Assembly: GCF_000188015.2 (NCBI RefSeq) | Contig: NZ_AEUX02000006.1 | Span: forward strand, 62,001-126,000 | Length of the DNA: 64,000 nucleotides | Direction of reading: 5' to 3' | DNA from: Streptococcus ictaluri 707-05 | GTDB taxonomy: Bacteria; Bacillota; Bacilli; Lactobacillales; Streptococcaceae | In this document: positions 44,532-54,203 of the stretch, piece by piece | Position numbering within the stretch: the first letter of the stretch is position 1 | How the letters are laid out: the number at the start of each line of letters is the position of its first letter | The notes under the pieces: model-generated | What the model was told of the DNA's origin: nothing | The model's input: only the letters and a program-made list of their open reading frames with translations | The model's database searches: none | Made by a program: the position numbers and the translations under genes

Positions 44532-45737
44532 ATGAATGAATTTGAAGATTTGCTAAACAGTGTTAGCGAAGTGAACCCTGGTGATGTTGTCACTGCGGAA
44601 GTTTTAACAGTTGATAACGGTCAAGCAAACGTTGTTATCGAAGGAACTGGTGTTGAAGGTGTCTTGACACTTCGTGAATTGACTAACGATCGTGATGCTG
44701 ATATCAACGACTTTGTTAAAGCTGGCGACACAGTTGAAGTACTTGTTCTTCGTCAAGTAGTAGGTAAAGATACTGATACAGTTACTTTCCTAGTATCTAA
44801 AAAACGTTTGGAAGCTCGCAAAGCCTGGGACAAACTTGTTGGTCGTGAAGGTGAAGTTCTTACTGTTAAAGGTACCCGTGCTGTTAAAGGTGGCCTTTCA
44901 GTTGAGTTTGAAGGACTTCGTGGATTTATCCCTGCTTCAATGATTGATACACGTTTTGTACGTAACACTGAAAAATTTGTTGGTCAAGAATTTGATGCTA
45001 AAATCAAAGAAGTTGATGTAGCAGAAAACCGTTTCATCTTGTCACGTCGTGAAGTTATTGAAGAAGCTGCTAAAGAAGCTCGTACTGAAGTCTTCTCTAA
45101 ACTTTCAGAAGGTTCAGTTGTCACTGGTACAGTTGCTCGCCTAACTAGCTTTGGTGCTTTTATCGACCTTGGTGGTGTTGATGGACTTGTTCACGTGACT
45201 GAATTGTCACACGAACGTAACGTTTCACCTAAATCAGTTGTTTCTGTTGGTGAAGAAGTTGAAGTTAAAGTTCTTTCAATTGATGAAGAAGCTGGTCGTG
45301 TATCACTTTCTCTTAAAGCGACAACACCTGGACCATGGGATGGTGTTGAACAAAAACTTGCTCAAGGCGATGTCGTTGAAGGCAAAGTAAAACGTTTGAT
45401 AGACTTTGGTGCTTTTGTAGAAGTATTACCTGGAATTGATGGACTTGTTCACATTTCACAAATTTCTCACAAACGTGTTGAAAATCCAAAAGATGTACTT
45501 TCTGTAGGTCAAGAAGTTACTGTTAAGGTTCTTGAAGTAAATGCTGCTGATGAACGTGTATCACTTTCTATCAAAGCTCTTGAAGAGCGTCCAGCACAAG
45601 CTGAAGGTGAAAACAAAGAAGAAAAACGCCAATCACGTCCTCGTCGTCCAAAACGCGAAGCAAAACGTGACTACGAACTTCCAGAAACTCAAACTGGATT
45701 CTCAATGGCTGATTTATTTGGCGATATTGAATTGTAA
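44532..45737 (+). CDS. rpsA: 30S ribosomal protein S1 homologue
   Basis: A 401-aa RNA-binding protein with four S1 (OB-fold) domains, the short Firmicute form: about residues 15-80, 100-165, 190-260 and 275-345. The last two have [20 protein letters not shown] then LVHVTELSH, and [20 protein letters not shown] then [10 protein letters not shown] basic tail ([12 protein letters not shown]) is followed by [14 protein letters not shown]. Codon use is strongly biased to highly expressed codons. A hairpin adjoins the ribosome-binding site. Confidence 0.93.
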   Translation: MNEFEDLLNSVSEVNPGDVVTAEVLTVDNGQANVVIEGTGVEGVLTLRELTNDRDADINDFVKAGDTVEVLVLRQVVGKDTDTVTFLVSKKRLEARKAWDKLVGREGEVLTVKGTRAVKGGLSVEFEGLRGFIPASMIDTRFVRNTEKFVGQEFDAKIKEVDVAENRFILSRREVIEEAAKEARTEVFSKLSEGSVVTGTVARLTSFGAFIDLGGVDGLVHVTELSHERNVSPKSVVSVGEEVEVKVLSIDEEAGRVSLSLKATTPGPWDGVEQKLAQGDVVEGKVKRLIDFGAFVEVLPGIDGLVHISQISHKRVENPKDVLSVGQEVTVKVLEVNAADERVSLSIKALEERPAQAEGENKEEKRQSRPRRPKREAKRDYELPETQTGFSMADLFGDIEL

Positions 45738-45741
45738 TAAA

Positions 45742-45780
45742 AGAAAAGTTGGGCTTTAGCTCAACTTTTTCTTTTTTCTC
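45742..45780 (+). terminator. Intrinsic terminator after rpsA
   Basis: AGAAAAGTTGGGC-ttta-GCTCAACTTTTTCT is followed by TTTTT. Confidence 0.9.
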
Positions 45781-45831
45781 TCTGATCTTATTTTAAAATT
45801 TGTGGAATTATGGTATACTATTGAGGTATTG

Positions 45832-45903
45832 CCACCTTTAGTGTAATGGATATCACGTAAGATTCCGGTTCTTGAGATGGGGGTTCGATTCCCTCAAGGT
45901 GGA
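45832..45903 (+). tRNA. tRNA-Arg (CCG)
   Basis: Acceptor CCACCTT pairs with AAGGTGG, discriminator A. The anticodon loop TTCCGGT in TAAGATTCCGGTTCTTG gives CCG. The T-arm is GGGGGTTCGATTCCCTC. A -10-like TATACT about 20 bp upstream suggests its own promoter. CCA not encoded. Confidence 0.92.
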
Positions 45904-45906
45904 TTG

Positions 45907-45948
45907 AAATAAGAAAAAAGCCTGTTTCAATAGGCTTTTTTCTTATTT
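45907..45948. terminator. Strong bidirectional terminator after tRNA-Arg
   Basis: AAATAAGAAAAAAGCCT and AGGCTTTTTTCTTATTT pair along 17 bp around GTTTCAAT. It serves tRNA-Arg on the plus strand and the lipoprotein pseudogene on the minus strand. Confidence 0.9.
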
Positions 45949-45956
45949 GTCCAATC

Positions 45957-46573
45957 TTAGTCGGTTAAGCCAATTTGAGACATTTCCACTAATTGATTGT
46001 TTTCGAAAAGAAGTGATATATGAGCGCCTTGCGCATGCGTTTTTAAACCACTAATCCAAACCGCTTGTAGACTTTCTTTATCGCTTGATGCTGCTTGGCT
46101 ATAGTTATCAGGTTGAGTTAGGATTTTCTTAGCTTCTTCATAGTTCATTCCTTTTCTTAATTTCTGATACTCTTTTTTTGATAAATTGAGTTCACGCTCC
46201 AAGGCAAAGTTTGAAATTGTTTTGACAATAGCACTGTTTTGGTAAAGACTGACATTGACAGAAACCTGATCAAATTCCCATGTATAAGAATCGAGAGTAA
46301 CACTGCCAGCAGGGCGCTCTTCATGCTGTTGAATTGTTCCAAAAAGTGCGATTAAATCTTCAATAGTTGATCTCCCTTGAAATTGCTTTTCAGCAGTTGC
46401 AATTCTTATTTTTTCAAAATGTGATCTTATATCTTGATGCTCAGCAATTCTTACTTTTTTTGTGTTTCGATGCTTTTATGAGATGATTCTTTACTTTTTT
46501 GATTTTGACACGCAAGTAAATTGAAGCTAAGTAGAGGCAAGAGTATCAAAGATAAGGATTTTTGGCGTTTCAT
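45957..46573 (-). pseudogene. Small lipoprotein (DUF3862/BLIP-like), frameshifted
   Basis: On the minus strand an ATG at 46573 starts a lipoprotein signal (KRQKSLSLILLPLLSFNLLA then Cys). The frame stops after SIETQKK. The second frame then continues to 45957 (VRIAEHQDIRSHFEK, STIEDLIALFGTIQQH, KKEYQKLRKGMNYEEAKKIL). One extra A in the A7 run (46455-46461 on the plus strand) joins the frames. The C-terminal repeat KLRKGMNYEEAKKIL resembles DUF3862/beta-lactamase-inhibitor-like domains of Gram-positive lipoproteins. Family call moderate; frameshift clear. Confidence 0.75.
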
Positions 46574-46703
46574 ATGTTCTTCCTAACTAATCTTTTTTAC
46601 CATTATATCACATTTTTGTACAGGCTACGTTTAGACATGAAGAAGTGTAGGCATTGATTTCTTGCAATATTCATTTTAGAGGAAAATTGAATTTAAATAA
46701 CTA

Positions 46704-46734
46704 AAACAAAAAACCTTGATTAAACAAGGTTTTA
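46704..46734 (-). terminator. Intrinsic terminator of ssrA
   Basis: On the minus strand AAAACCTTG-tttaat-CAAGGTTT is followed by TTTGTTTT. Confidence 0.8.
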
Positions 46735-46765
46735 AGAACTTATAGAAAGTTTTAGTAAGTAGGGA

Positions 46766-47110
46766 TGGAGCTGGTGGGAGTCGAACCCACGTCCAAACAC
46801 CTGCCAACATATTTGTCTACAACCATAGGTTATGTCTTAATTTGATCAGCTAGTGACACATAACTCAAGCCCTTAGCTGACGAGTCTATAAAGCTCTTCT
46901 AAAGTGGCTAGGCAATCACTTTAGTGTAGCTTGTTATTTTGAGACTTCTAACAGGACACAAGCAATCTTGTTGAAGTCACGCTAACTGGTTTTTAGGCAG
47001 CTAAAGCGTAAGTGTTTGTATTTTTTGCAGTTATATTTAACTGGCATTTTACATCTGCCGATGGGTCGCAAAACATGTCTCATAATGCCTGTCGAATCCG
47101 TAACAACCCC
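46766..47110 (-). ncRNA. ssrA: Transfer-messenger RNA (tmRNA)
   Basis: Rescues stalled ribosomes. On the minus strand the 5' end is GGGGTTGTTACGGATTCGAC and the 3' end is GGTTCGACTCCCACCAGCTC then CA, which pair as the tRNA-like acceptor (seven pairs including two G-U). The tag frame at 46993-47028 encodes AKNTNTYALAA followed by TAA, a streptococcal-type degradation tag. About 345 nt; CCA not encoded. Confidence 0.97.
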
Positions 47111-47141
47111 TTAATAAGAAGTTATTTCTACTTACCTATTT

Positions 47142-47170
47142 ATTATAGCAAAACTCTCTAGAAATAGCAA
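47142..47170 (-). promoter_or_regulatory. Sigma-A promoter of ssrA
   Basis: On the minus strand TTGCTA and TATAAT are spaced by 17 bp, about 30 nt before the mature tmRNA 5' end. A short 5' leader is presumably removed by RNase P. Confidence 0.8.
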
Positions 47171-47199
47171 AAAAACAAGGCTTGTGGTATGATTGAATT

Positions 47200-47811
47200 A
47201 TGATAAAAGAAAATTCAAAGTTTTACCTTTTTTGGCAAAAAATCATTAAAATTTTAGGTATTTTAGCTTTAATAGCTTCCTTTATATTGGCTTTTTGGCT
47301 CTATAAATTAGGCATATTAAACGATAATAATGCCCTGAAAGACCTGGTTCATCATTACAAAGTTTGGGGACCACTTATTTTCATTATGGTCCAGATCATT
47401 CAGATTGTTTTTCCTGTTATTCTAGGTGGACTCACAACAGTTGCTGGTTTTCTTATTTTTGGACCGATTGCTGGATTTATTTACAACTATATTGGAATAT
47501 TAATTGGCAGTGTTATCCTTTTTCTTTTAGTTAAAGTATACGGCCGGAAATTTATTTTACTTTTTATGGATCAGAAAACGTTCTATAAATATGAGAGACG
47601 TTTAGAAACATCAGGCTATGAAAAATTTTTTATTGATTGTATGGCTTCACCAATCTCGCCGGCTGATATTATGGTAATGATTACAGGATTAACTGATATG
47701 AGCTTAAAACGCTTTATAACCATAATTGCACTGACTAAGCCAATTTCTATTATTGGTTATAGCTATCTCTTTATTTTTGGAAAAGATTTAGTGTCCTGGT
47801 TATTTCATTGA
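47200..47811 (+). CDS. TVP38/TMEM64 (DedA-like) membrane protein
   Basis: A 203-aa integral membrane protein of the TVP38/TMEM64 (SNARE-associated, VTT) family. Helices are near residues 15-38, 52-72, 78-108 and 175-200. The family core GGLTTVAGFLIFGPIAGFIY and GSVILFLLVKVYGRKFI is present. Related DedA-superfamily proteins act in lipid or proton-coupled transport; the role here is unknown. Monocistronic, ending in a bidirectional terminator. Confidence 0.85.
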   Translation: MIKENSKFYLFWQKIIKILGILALIASFILAFWLYKLGILNDNNALKDLVHHYKVWGPLIFIMVQIIQIVFPVILGGLTTVAGFLIFGPIAGFIYNYIGILIGSVILFLLVKVYGRKFILLFMDQKTFYKYERRLETSGYEKFFIDCMASPISPADIMVMITGLTDMSLKRFITIIALTKPISIIGYSYLFIFGKDLVSWLFH

Positions 47812-47819
47812 TGTTAAAC

Positions 47820-47850
47820 TAAAAAGGATTAATCACTTAATCCTTTTTAG
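47820..47850. terminator. Bidirectional terminator
   Basis: AAAAGGATTA-atcact-TAATCCTTTT lies between the convergent TVP38 gene and ABC permease gene. Confidence 0.8.
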
Positions 47851-47857
47851 TTTACTT

Positions 47858-48658
47858 TTATTGTATATTTAGCTTGTTTTTGATAATAAAGTGGGTTGCA
47901 AAATAGGATATTAATGTGATAACAAACTGTTCTGCACTAAGAATTAAAAGTAATTGCTGCTCTCCAAAAGGATAGCTATCTTCTTGGGTATCAATTCCAA
48001 ACAGTTGAGTGTTGATATAAGTTAAGGCTAAGCTAATCAGAATAGAAAGTGTAAAGTAAGCAATGAATGCCATTAAACCTCTCTTATTTGAGAAAAGTTG
48101 ACCGATTGAAATAGCCAAATAAATCAGTAAAATACCAGCTAAGTAAGAGGTTAAAAAATAAAGAAGTATTAATAAACTATTGCTGAGATGGGCAGAAGTA
48201 AAGCCTTCTTTTAGAAAATCAAAGGCTTCTTTGGCTCCAACTATTGGAATCACTAGAATAACAATTGCCACACCTAATATCAGAAAATTAAAGAGACTGC
48301 AGACAAAAGATACCAAGCATTTTGAGAGAATAATCTGATGGTCGCTAACTGGAAGTGTTAAGGTTAGATAACCTTGACGACCAAAAATATTTTTACTGAA
48401 GCGGTTAATGATAATTAACAAGGTAGAAAGTAAAGAACCTGCAATAAGGGCACCGAAGGTTAATGAGAGTGCCAATGGAACCATTTTACCACTAATACTG
48501 GAACCAAAATTGTAAGCCATATTATATTCATCCTGAGAAATAAAGATACGTTTTAGTATTAGAGAAAGTAGGCAGGCAATAGCTATAATAGCGGCATTCA
48601 ATGCAAAATACCATTTGCCAATTGATTTGAACTCATACTTTAATAATTTTCCAAACAT
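47858..48658 (-). CDS. ABC exporter membrane protein of a GntR/YtrA-type operon
   Basis: A 266-aa membrane protein with six hydrophobic segments (for example WYFALNAAIIAIACLLSLIL, LLILLYFLTSYLAGILLIYL). It is the membrane partner of the ATPase encoded just upstream in the operon. The order regulator-ATPase-permease is typical of YtrA-type operons that respond to cell-wall antibiotics or envelope stress. Ten bases separate it from the ATPase, with GGAGG as ribosome-binding site. Substrate unknown. Confidence 0.82.
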   Translation of the reverse strand: MFGKLLKYEFKSIGKWYFALNAAIIAIACLLSLILKRIFISQDEYNMAYNFGSSISGKMVPLALSLTFGALIAGSLLSTLLIIINRFSKNIFGRQGYLTLTLPVSDHQIILSKCLVSFVCSLFNFLILGVAIVILVIPIVGAKEAFDFLKEGFTSAHLSNSLLILLYFLTSYLAGILLIYLAISIGQLFSNKRGLMAFIAYFTLSILISLALTYINTQLFGIDTQEDSYPFGEQQLLLILSAEQFVITLISYFATHFIIKNKLNIQ

Positions 48659-48667
48659 GATATCCTC

Positions 48668-49366
48668 CTATACTTTGTAGGTCTCTCTGAAAAGAGAATC
48701 AATTGATTTCTGATGTGTTTCTCTTAAATCATCAGCATTGCCCGTTAAACAGACTTTACCATTTTTTAAAAAGATAACCTCATCAAGTATAGGTTCAATA
48801 TCAGAAATAAGGTGAGTAGAAATGATGACAGAAGCCTCTTCACAGTAGTTATTAATAATAGTGCGAAGAATATATTCTCTTGCTGCGGGGTCAACCCCTC
48901 CAATAGGCTCATCAAGAATATAGAGCTTGGCTTTACGACTCATAACCAGGATTAATTGCGCTTTTTCTTTATTTCCTTTTGACAGATTTTTAAAGCGTTC
49001 CTCAGGATCTAAATGCAAATCACGTAAAAGGCTACCAGCTTTAGAGCGGTCAAAGTCTGAATAAAAATCTTCAAAATAGTCTAACATTTCTTTGATTTTC
49101 ATGTTTTCATTGAGATAAGTAGTATCTGGCAAATAAGAAATAATTTTTTTGGTTTCGACTGAAGGGCGGTAGCCATCAATGACTATATCACCTTTATTTG
49201 CTTGTAAAAGTCCATTGATCATTTTAATTAAAGTAGTTTTACCACTGCCATTTGGTCCTAAAAGACCGACAATTTTACCAGCTGGAATAGTGAGGGTTAA
49301 GTCGTCGATGGCTAATTTACCTCTGAAGGATTTTGAAACATGATGCAATTGTAATAATTGTGCCAT
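48668..49366 (-). CDS. ABC transporter ATP-binding protein
   Basis: A 232-aa nucleotide-binding domain. Walker A GLLGPNGSGKTTLIKM, signature LSKGNKEKAQL, Walker B LYILDEPIGGVDP and the H-loop STHLISD are all present, so it should be active. The start overlaps the end of the GntR gene by one base (translational coupling). It works with the membrane protein that follows. Confidence 0.92.
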   Translation of the reverse strand: MAQLLQLHHVSKSFRGKLAIDDLTLTIPAGKIVGLLGPNGSGKTTLIKMINGLLQANKGDIVIDGYRPSVETKKIISYLPDTTYLNENMKIKEMLDYFEDFYSDFDRSKAGSLLRDLHLDPEERFKNLSKGNKEKAQLILVMSRKAKLYILDEPIGGVDPAAREYILRTIINNYCEEASVIISTHLISDIEPILDEVIFLKNGKVCLTGNADDLRETHQKSIDSLFRETYKV

Positions 49367-49737
49367 TAATTTGAAGCCTCCTTTAAAAAGCTTGATAAGA
49401 CAGGTAGAATTTCAGAACGATTAAAGCCAATTTTAGTCATGTTTTTAACAAAAGAATCTAGTTCTTTCATGGCTATGGCGTGCCTCTTGCTAGCAATCAG
49501 CTCCTGATCATCAGTGACATAGCGTCCAGCTGTACGTTGGGAATATACCACCCCTTCACGCTCAAGTTCTGTGAAAGCACGTTGCATGGTATTAGGATTG
49601 ACGCCTGCAATTTCAGCGTACTCTCGTACAGTTGGAAGTTGTTCTCCGCTTTTGATTTCTTGACTGATGATTTGCATCATCACATGCTGCGCAATTTGAG
49701 CATAAATGGGAGATTTTTCATCAAATTTCCAAGACAT
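49366..49737 (-). CDS. GntR-family regulator, YtrA subfamily
   Basis: A 123-aa one-domain regulator. The winged HTH is YAQIAQHVMMQIISQEIKSG then EQLPTVREYAEIAGVNPNTM, with QRAFTELEREGVVY after it. The short C-terminal tail without an effector domain is the YtrA type. AGAGGAGACC precedes the ATG. A near-perfect palindrome 36-56 bp upstream is the probable operator, implying autorepression of the ABC operon. Confidence 0.92.
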   Translation of the reverse strand: MSWKFDEKSPIYAQIAQHVMMQIISQEIKSGEQLPTVREYAEIAGVNPNTMQRAFTELEREGVVYSQRTAGRYVTDDQELIASKRHAIAMKELDSFVKNMTKIGFNRSEILPVLSSFLKEASN

Positions 49738-49773
49738 GAGGTCTCCTCTCTGCTAAGTTTTAGTTTTTAAGTT

Positions 49774-49793
49774 TGTACTATTTAAATGGTACA
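49774..49793 (-). promoter_or_regulatory. Palindromic operator of the GntR-ABC operon
   Basis: TGTACTATTTAAATGGTACA is a 20-bp palindrome with one mismatched pair. It lies in the promoter region of the GntR gene. YtrA-type regulators bind such GTAC...GTAC-bounded palindromes, so autoregulation is inferred. Confidence 0.75.
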
Positions 49794-49938
49794 GAAAAAC
49801 AAGACAAATGTCAAGTTTTAGTGCTTTTTATTCCTATATTAATCTTAAAAAATCAGATGATATCATTGAAAATGAAAAGTAGAGCATCAAAGTCAGTTTC
49901 ATAGTATAATAGAATTAAGAATTACTTGGGAGGGGACA

Positions 49939-52900
49939 ATGTTTGCTCAGTTAGATACAAAGACCGTTTATTCCTTTTTGGATAGTTTAGTGGATTTAGA
50001 AAACTATATCAATCAAGCTAAGCTTTTAGGATATCAAAGCATCGGAATAATGGATAAAGATAATCTCTATGGAGCTTTTCACTTTATTAGAGCTTGTCAC
50101 AATAAAGGTCTAAAGCCAGTTTTAGGACTTGATTTAACATTAGATTGGTTTGATCAAAGTTATGATTTTAGATTAATCGCCAAAACAAATACAGGCTATA
50201 CAAACTTGTTAAAAGTGTCTACAGAGAAAATGTCTGGAACACTAACAAGTGATAAATTTCTACAGCTCTTAGAAGGAATTGCTCTTATTTTGGCTCCTCA
50301 ACAGTACACAGATGAGCTAAGATTTCCTTTTGATTTCTATATTGGTATTGACGAAAAGGGAGTTCCTCTAGGAAATGTTGATTTGTCAAAAGTAATTCCT
50401 TTGCCAACTGTTCGTTACTTTTCAGAACAAGAAACAGAAACGTTACAAGTGTTACATGCTATTAGAGATAATGTTACCTTATCAGAAACAGCATTAGTGC
50501 CAAATGGACAGTCTTTGAAAAGTTGTCAAGAAATGACGGACTATTTTGAACAGCTTTGCCCTCAATCTTTAATCAATTTAAGTCTGTTAATTTCGGCCAT
50601 CTCATACGACTTTGACACGGATTTAAAGCTCCCTAGATTTAATCGAGATAAGTCTGCCAAAGAAGAACTGAGACAGCGGACACAAGAAGGCTTGGAGAAA
50701 CGTAACTTATGGCGTGAACCTTATCAAAGTCGTTTAAATCATGAGCTATCTGTCATTTCAGAGATGGGATTTGAGGATTACTTTTTGATTGTCTGGGACT
50801 TAGTGCGTTTTGGACGCAGCAAAGGCTATTATATGGGAATGGGCCGAGGATCAGCAGCGGGTAGTTTGGTAGCTTTTGCGCTTCAAATTACTGGTATTGA
50901 TCCCGTGGCCAATAATTTGCTCTTTGAACGTTTTCTAAATAAAGAGCGCTACAGCATGCCAGATATAGATATTGACATGCCAGATATTTATCGCACAGAA
51001 TTTCTTCACTATGTGAGAAACCGTTACGGAAGCCAACATTCTGCACAAATTGTGACATTTTCTACTTTTGGGCCTAAACAAGCCATTCGAGATGTCTTTA
51101 AGCGCTTCGGTGTTCCAGAATATGAATTGAGTCATCTAACTAAGAAAATTGGTTTTCGAGATACACTAGATAGTGTCTATGAGAAAAACATGGCTTTTCG
51201 ACAAGTCATAACAAGTCGTCTTGAGTATCAAAAAGCTTTTGAAATGGCTAGACGGATAGAGGGAAAACCAAGACAAACCTCTATTCATGCAGCAGGTATA
51301 GTCATGAGTGATGATAATCTAACAGATCATATTCCGCTTAAAAATGGCGAGGATATGATGATCACACAGTATGATGCTCAAGCTGTAGAAGCTAATGGAC
51401 TCTTGAAAATGGATTTTTTGGGACTGAGAAACTTAACCTTTGTACAAAAAATGCAAGAAAAAGTGGCTATAGACTATGGCATCAGCATTGACATATCAGC
51501 TATTGATCTAGAGGATTCAGAGACCCTTCAATTGTTTGCAAGAGGGGATACTAAAGGAATTTTTCAATTTGAACAAAATGGTGCTATTAGCTTACTAAAA
51601 CGCATTAAACCAGTTAAATTTGAAGAGATTGTAGCAACCACAAGTCTTAACAGACCAGGAGCTAGTGACTATACCAACAACTTCATTAAACGTCGTAGAG
51701 GACTTGAGAAGATAGATTTAATCGATCCTATTGTTGCTCCGATTTTAGAGCCCACTTATGGCATTATGTTATATCAAGAGCAGGTCATGCAGATAGCACA
51801 AGTCTATGCAGGATTTAGTTTAGGAAAAGCTGATCTTTTGCGCCGTGCCATGTCTAAAAAAAATGCTTTTGAAATGAAAAAAATGGAAGAAGACTTTTTA
51901 GCAGGCGCCAGAAAACTTGGTAGAAAAGAAGAAGTCAGTCAATTACTCTTTAAACGCATGGAAAAATTTGCTGGTTATGGCTTCAACCGTAGTCATGCCT
52001 TTGCCTATTCCGCCTTAGCTTTTCAATTAGCCTATTTCAAAACCCATTATCCAGAAGACTTTTTTGACATTATGATGAACTATTCTAGTAGCGATTATAT
52101 TACAGATGCACTAGAATCTGACTTTCAAATTGGTTCTTTATCCCTTAATACAATTCCATTTACTGATAAGATTGCTAAAAATACAATATATATGGGCCTA
52201 AAAAACGTCAAAGGTTTACCTAGAGATTTTGCTTATTGGATTATTGAAAACCGTCCCTTTAAGAGCATTGAAGACTTTTTAACACGCACTCCTCTGAAAT
52301 ACCAGAAAGCGAGCTTTATTGAGCCTTTGGTTAATATTGGATTATTTGACAACTTTGAAAAAAATAGGAAAAAAATAATTGGTAATCTAGAAGAGCTCTT
52401 GGTTTTTGTTAATGAATTAGGCTCTTTATTTGCAGACTCTTCTTTTAATTGGTCAGAAGTAGAGGATTATTCACCAACAGAAAAATATTATTTGGAACAA
52501 GAGTTATTAGGAGTAGGCGTTAGCAAGCATCCTTTAACGGCTATTGCCGAGAGAAATAAAGACTCCTTTACACCTATAGTGAAATTAGTTAAAGACAGCC
52601 AAGCTAAGGTTTTAGTCCAACTAGAAACTATCAAAATCATTCGAACAAAAACAAGTGGTCAGCAAATGGCATTTCTAACGGTCAATGATACTAAAAAGAA
52701 GCTAGAAGTGACACTCTTTCCTGAACAATTTAGTCTTATGAAATCTCTTTTGAAAGAAGGAGAGTTGTATTATATTAGTGGTAGAGTAAAAGAAAGAGAC
52801 GGACGACTTCAGTTAGTGGGACAAGAAGTGACACTGGCAAATCAAAAAAAATTATGGTTGTTAGTTAAGAATCATCAATTTGATCAAGAGTTGTCTCAAG

Positions 52901-53049
52901 TATTAGGTGACTTTCCAGGAGATAGCCAAGTGGTGATTCACTACCAAGAAGAAAAAGAAACGATAGAGATAAATAACTTGAAAGTGAGTGTTACACCTGA
53001 GTTAGAAGAAAAGCTCCAAAGCTACGTTTTGAAAACGGTTTTTCGATAA
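49939..53049 (+). CDS. dnaE: DNA polymerase III alpha subunit DnaE
   Basis: Family C replicative polymerase (the DnaE that works beside PolC in Firmicutes). 1036 aa. It has an N-terminal PHP domain (FAQLDTKTVYSFLDS, GIMDKDNLYGAFHF). The polymerase core has MGRGSAAGSLVAFALQITGI and the catalytic aspartates in MPDIDIDMPD. Further features are HAAGIVMS, GYGFNRSHAFAYSALAFQLA and a C-terminal OB fold. TATAAT at 49905-49910 and GGGAGGGG precede the ATG. Confidence 0.96.
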   Translation: MFAQLDTKTVYSFLDSLVDLENYINQAKLLGYQSIGIMDKDNLYGAFHFIRACHNKGLKPVLGLDLTLDWFDQSYDFRLIAKTNTGYTNLLKVSTEKMSGTLTSDKFLQLLEGIALILAPQQYTDELRFPFDFYIGIDEKGVPLGNVDLSKVIPLPTVRYFSEQETETLQVLHAIRDNVTLSETALVPNGQSLKSCQEMTDYFEQLCPQSLINLSLLISAISYDFDTDLKLPRFNRDKSAKEELRQRTQEGLEKRNLWREPYQSRLNHELSVISEMGFEDYFLIVWDLVRFGRSKGYYMGMGRGSAAGSLVAFALQITGIDPVANNLLFERFLNKERYSMPDIDIDMPDIYRTEFLHYVRNRYGSQHSAQIVTFSTFGPKQAIRDVFKRFGVPEYELSHLTKKIGFRDTLDSVYEKNMAFRQVITSRLEYQKAFEMARRIEGKPRQTSIHAAGIVMSDDNLTDHIPLKNGEDMMITQYDAQAVEANGLLKMDFLGLRNLTFVQKMQEKVAIDYGISIDISAIDLEDSETLQLFARGDTKGIFQFEQNGAISLLKRIKPVKFEEIVATTSLNRPGASDYTNNFIKRRRGLEKIDLIDPIVAPILEPTYGIMLYQEQVMQIAQVYAGFSLGKADLLRRAMSKKNAFEMKKMEEDFLAGARKLGRKEEVSQLLFKRMEKFAGYGFNRSHAFAYSALAFQLAYFKTHYPEDFFDIMMNYSSSDYITDALESDFQIGSLSLNTIPFTDKIAKNTIYMGLKNVKGLPRDFAYWIIENRPFKSIEDFLTRTPLKYQKASFIEPLVNIGLFDNFEKNRKKIIGNLEELLVFVNELGSLFADSSFNWSEVEDYSPTEKYYLEQELLGVGVSKHPLTAIAERNKDSFTPIVKLVKDSQAKVLVQLETIKIIRTKTSGQQMAFLTVNDTKKKLEVTLFPEQFSLMKSLLKEGELYYISGRVKERDGRLQLVGQEVTLANQKKLWLLVKNHQFDQELSQVLGDFPGDSQVVIHYQEEKETIEINNLKVSVTPELEEKLQSYVLKTVFR

Positions 53050-53085
53050 AAATAGTGAATTAGTGAAGTAATTTGCAATCGAATG

Positions 53086-53094
53086 TGCTATAAT
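53086..53094 (+). promoter_or_regulatory. Extended -10 promoter of pfkA-pyk
   Basis: TGCTATAAT lies 35 bp before the pfkA ATG; AAAGGAGT is the ribosome-binding site. Confidence 0.55.
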
Positions 53095-53110
53095 TAAAAC
53101 GTTAAATTAA

Positions 53111-54142
<1,032 letters not shown>

Positions 54143-54203
54143 GAGTCGTTAAAAGTGTAAATCGTCAATTTTTGACAAAAAAATAAGGGAGTGTCATAGT
54201 AAA

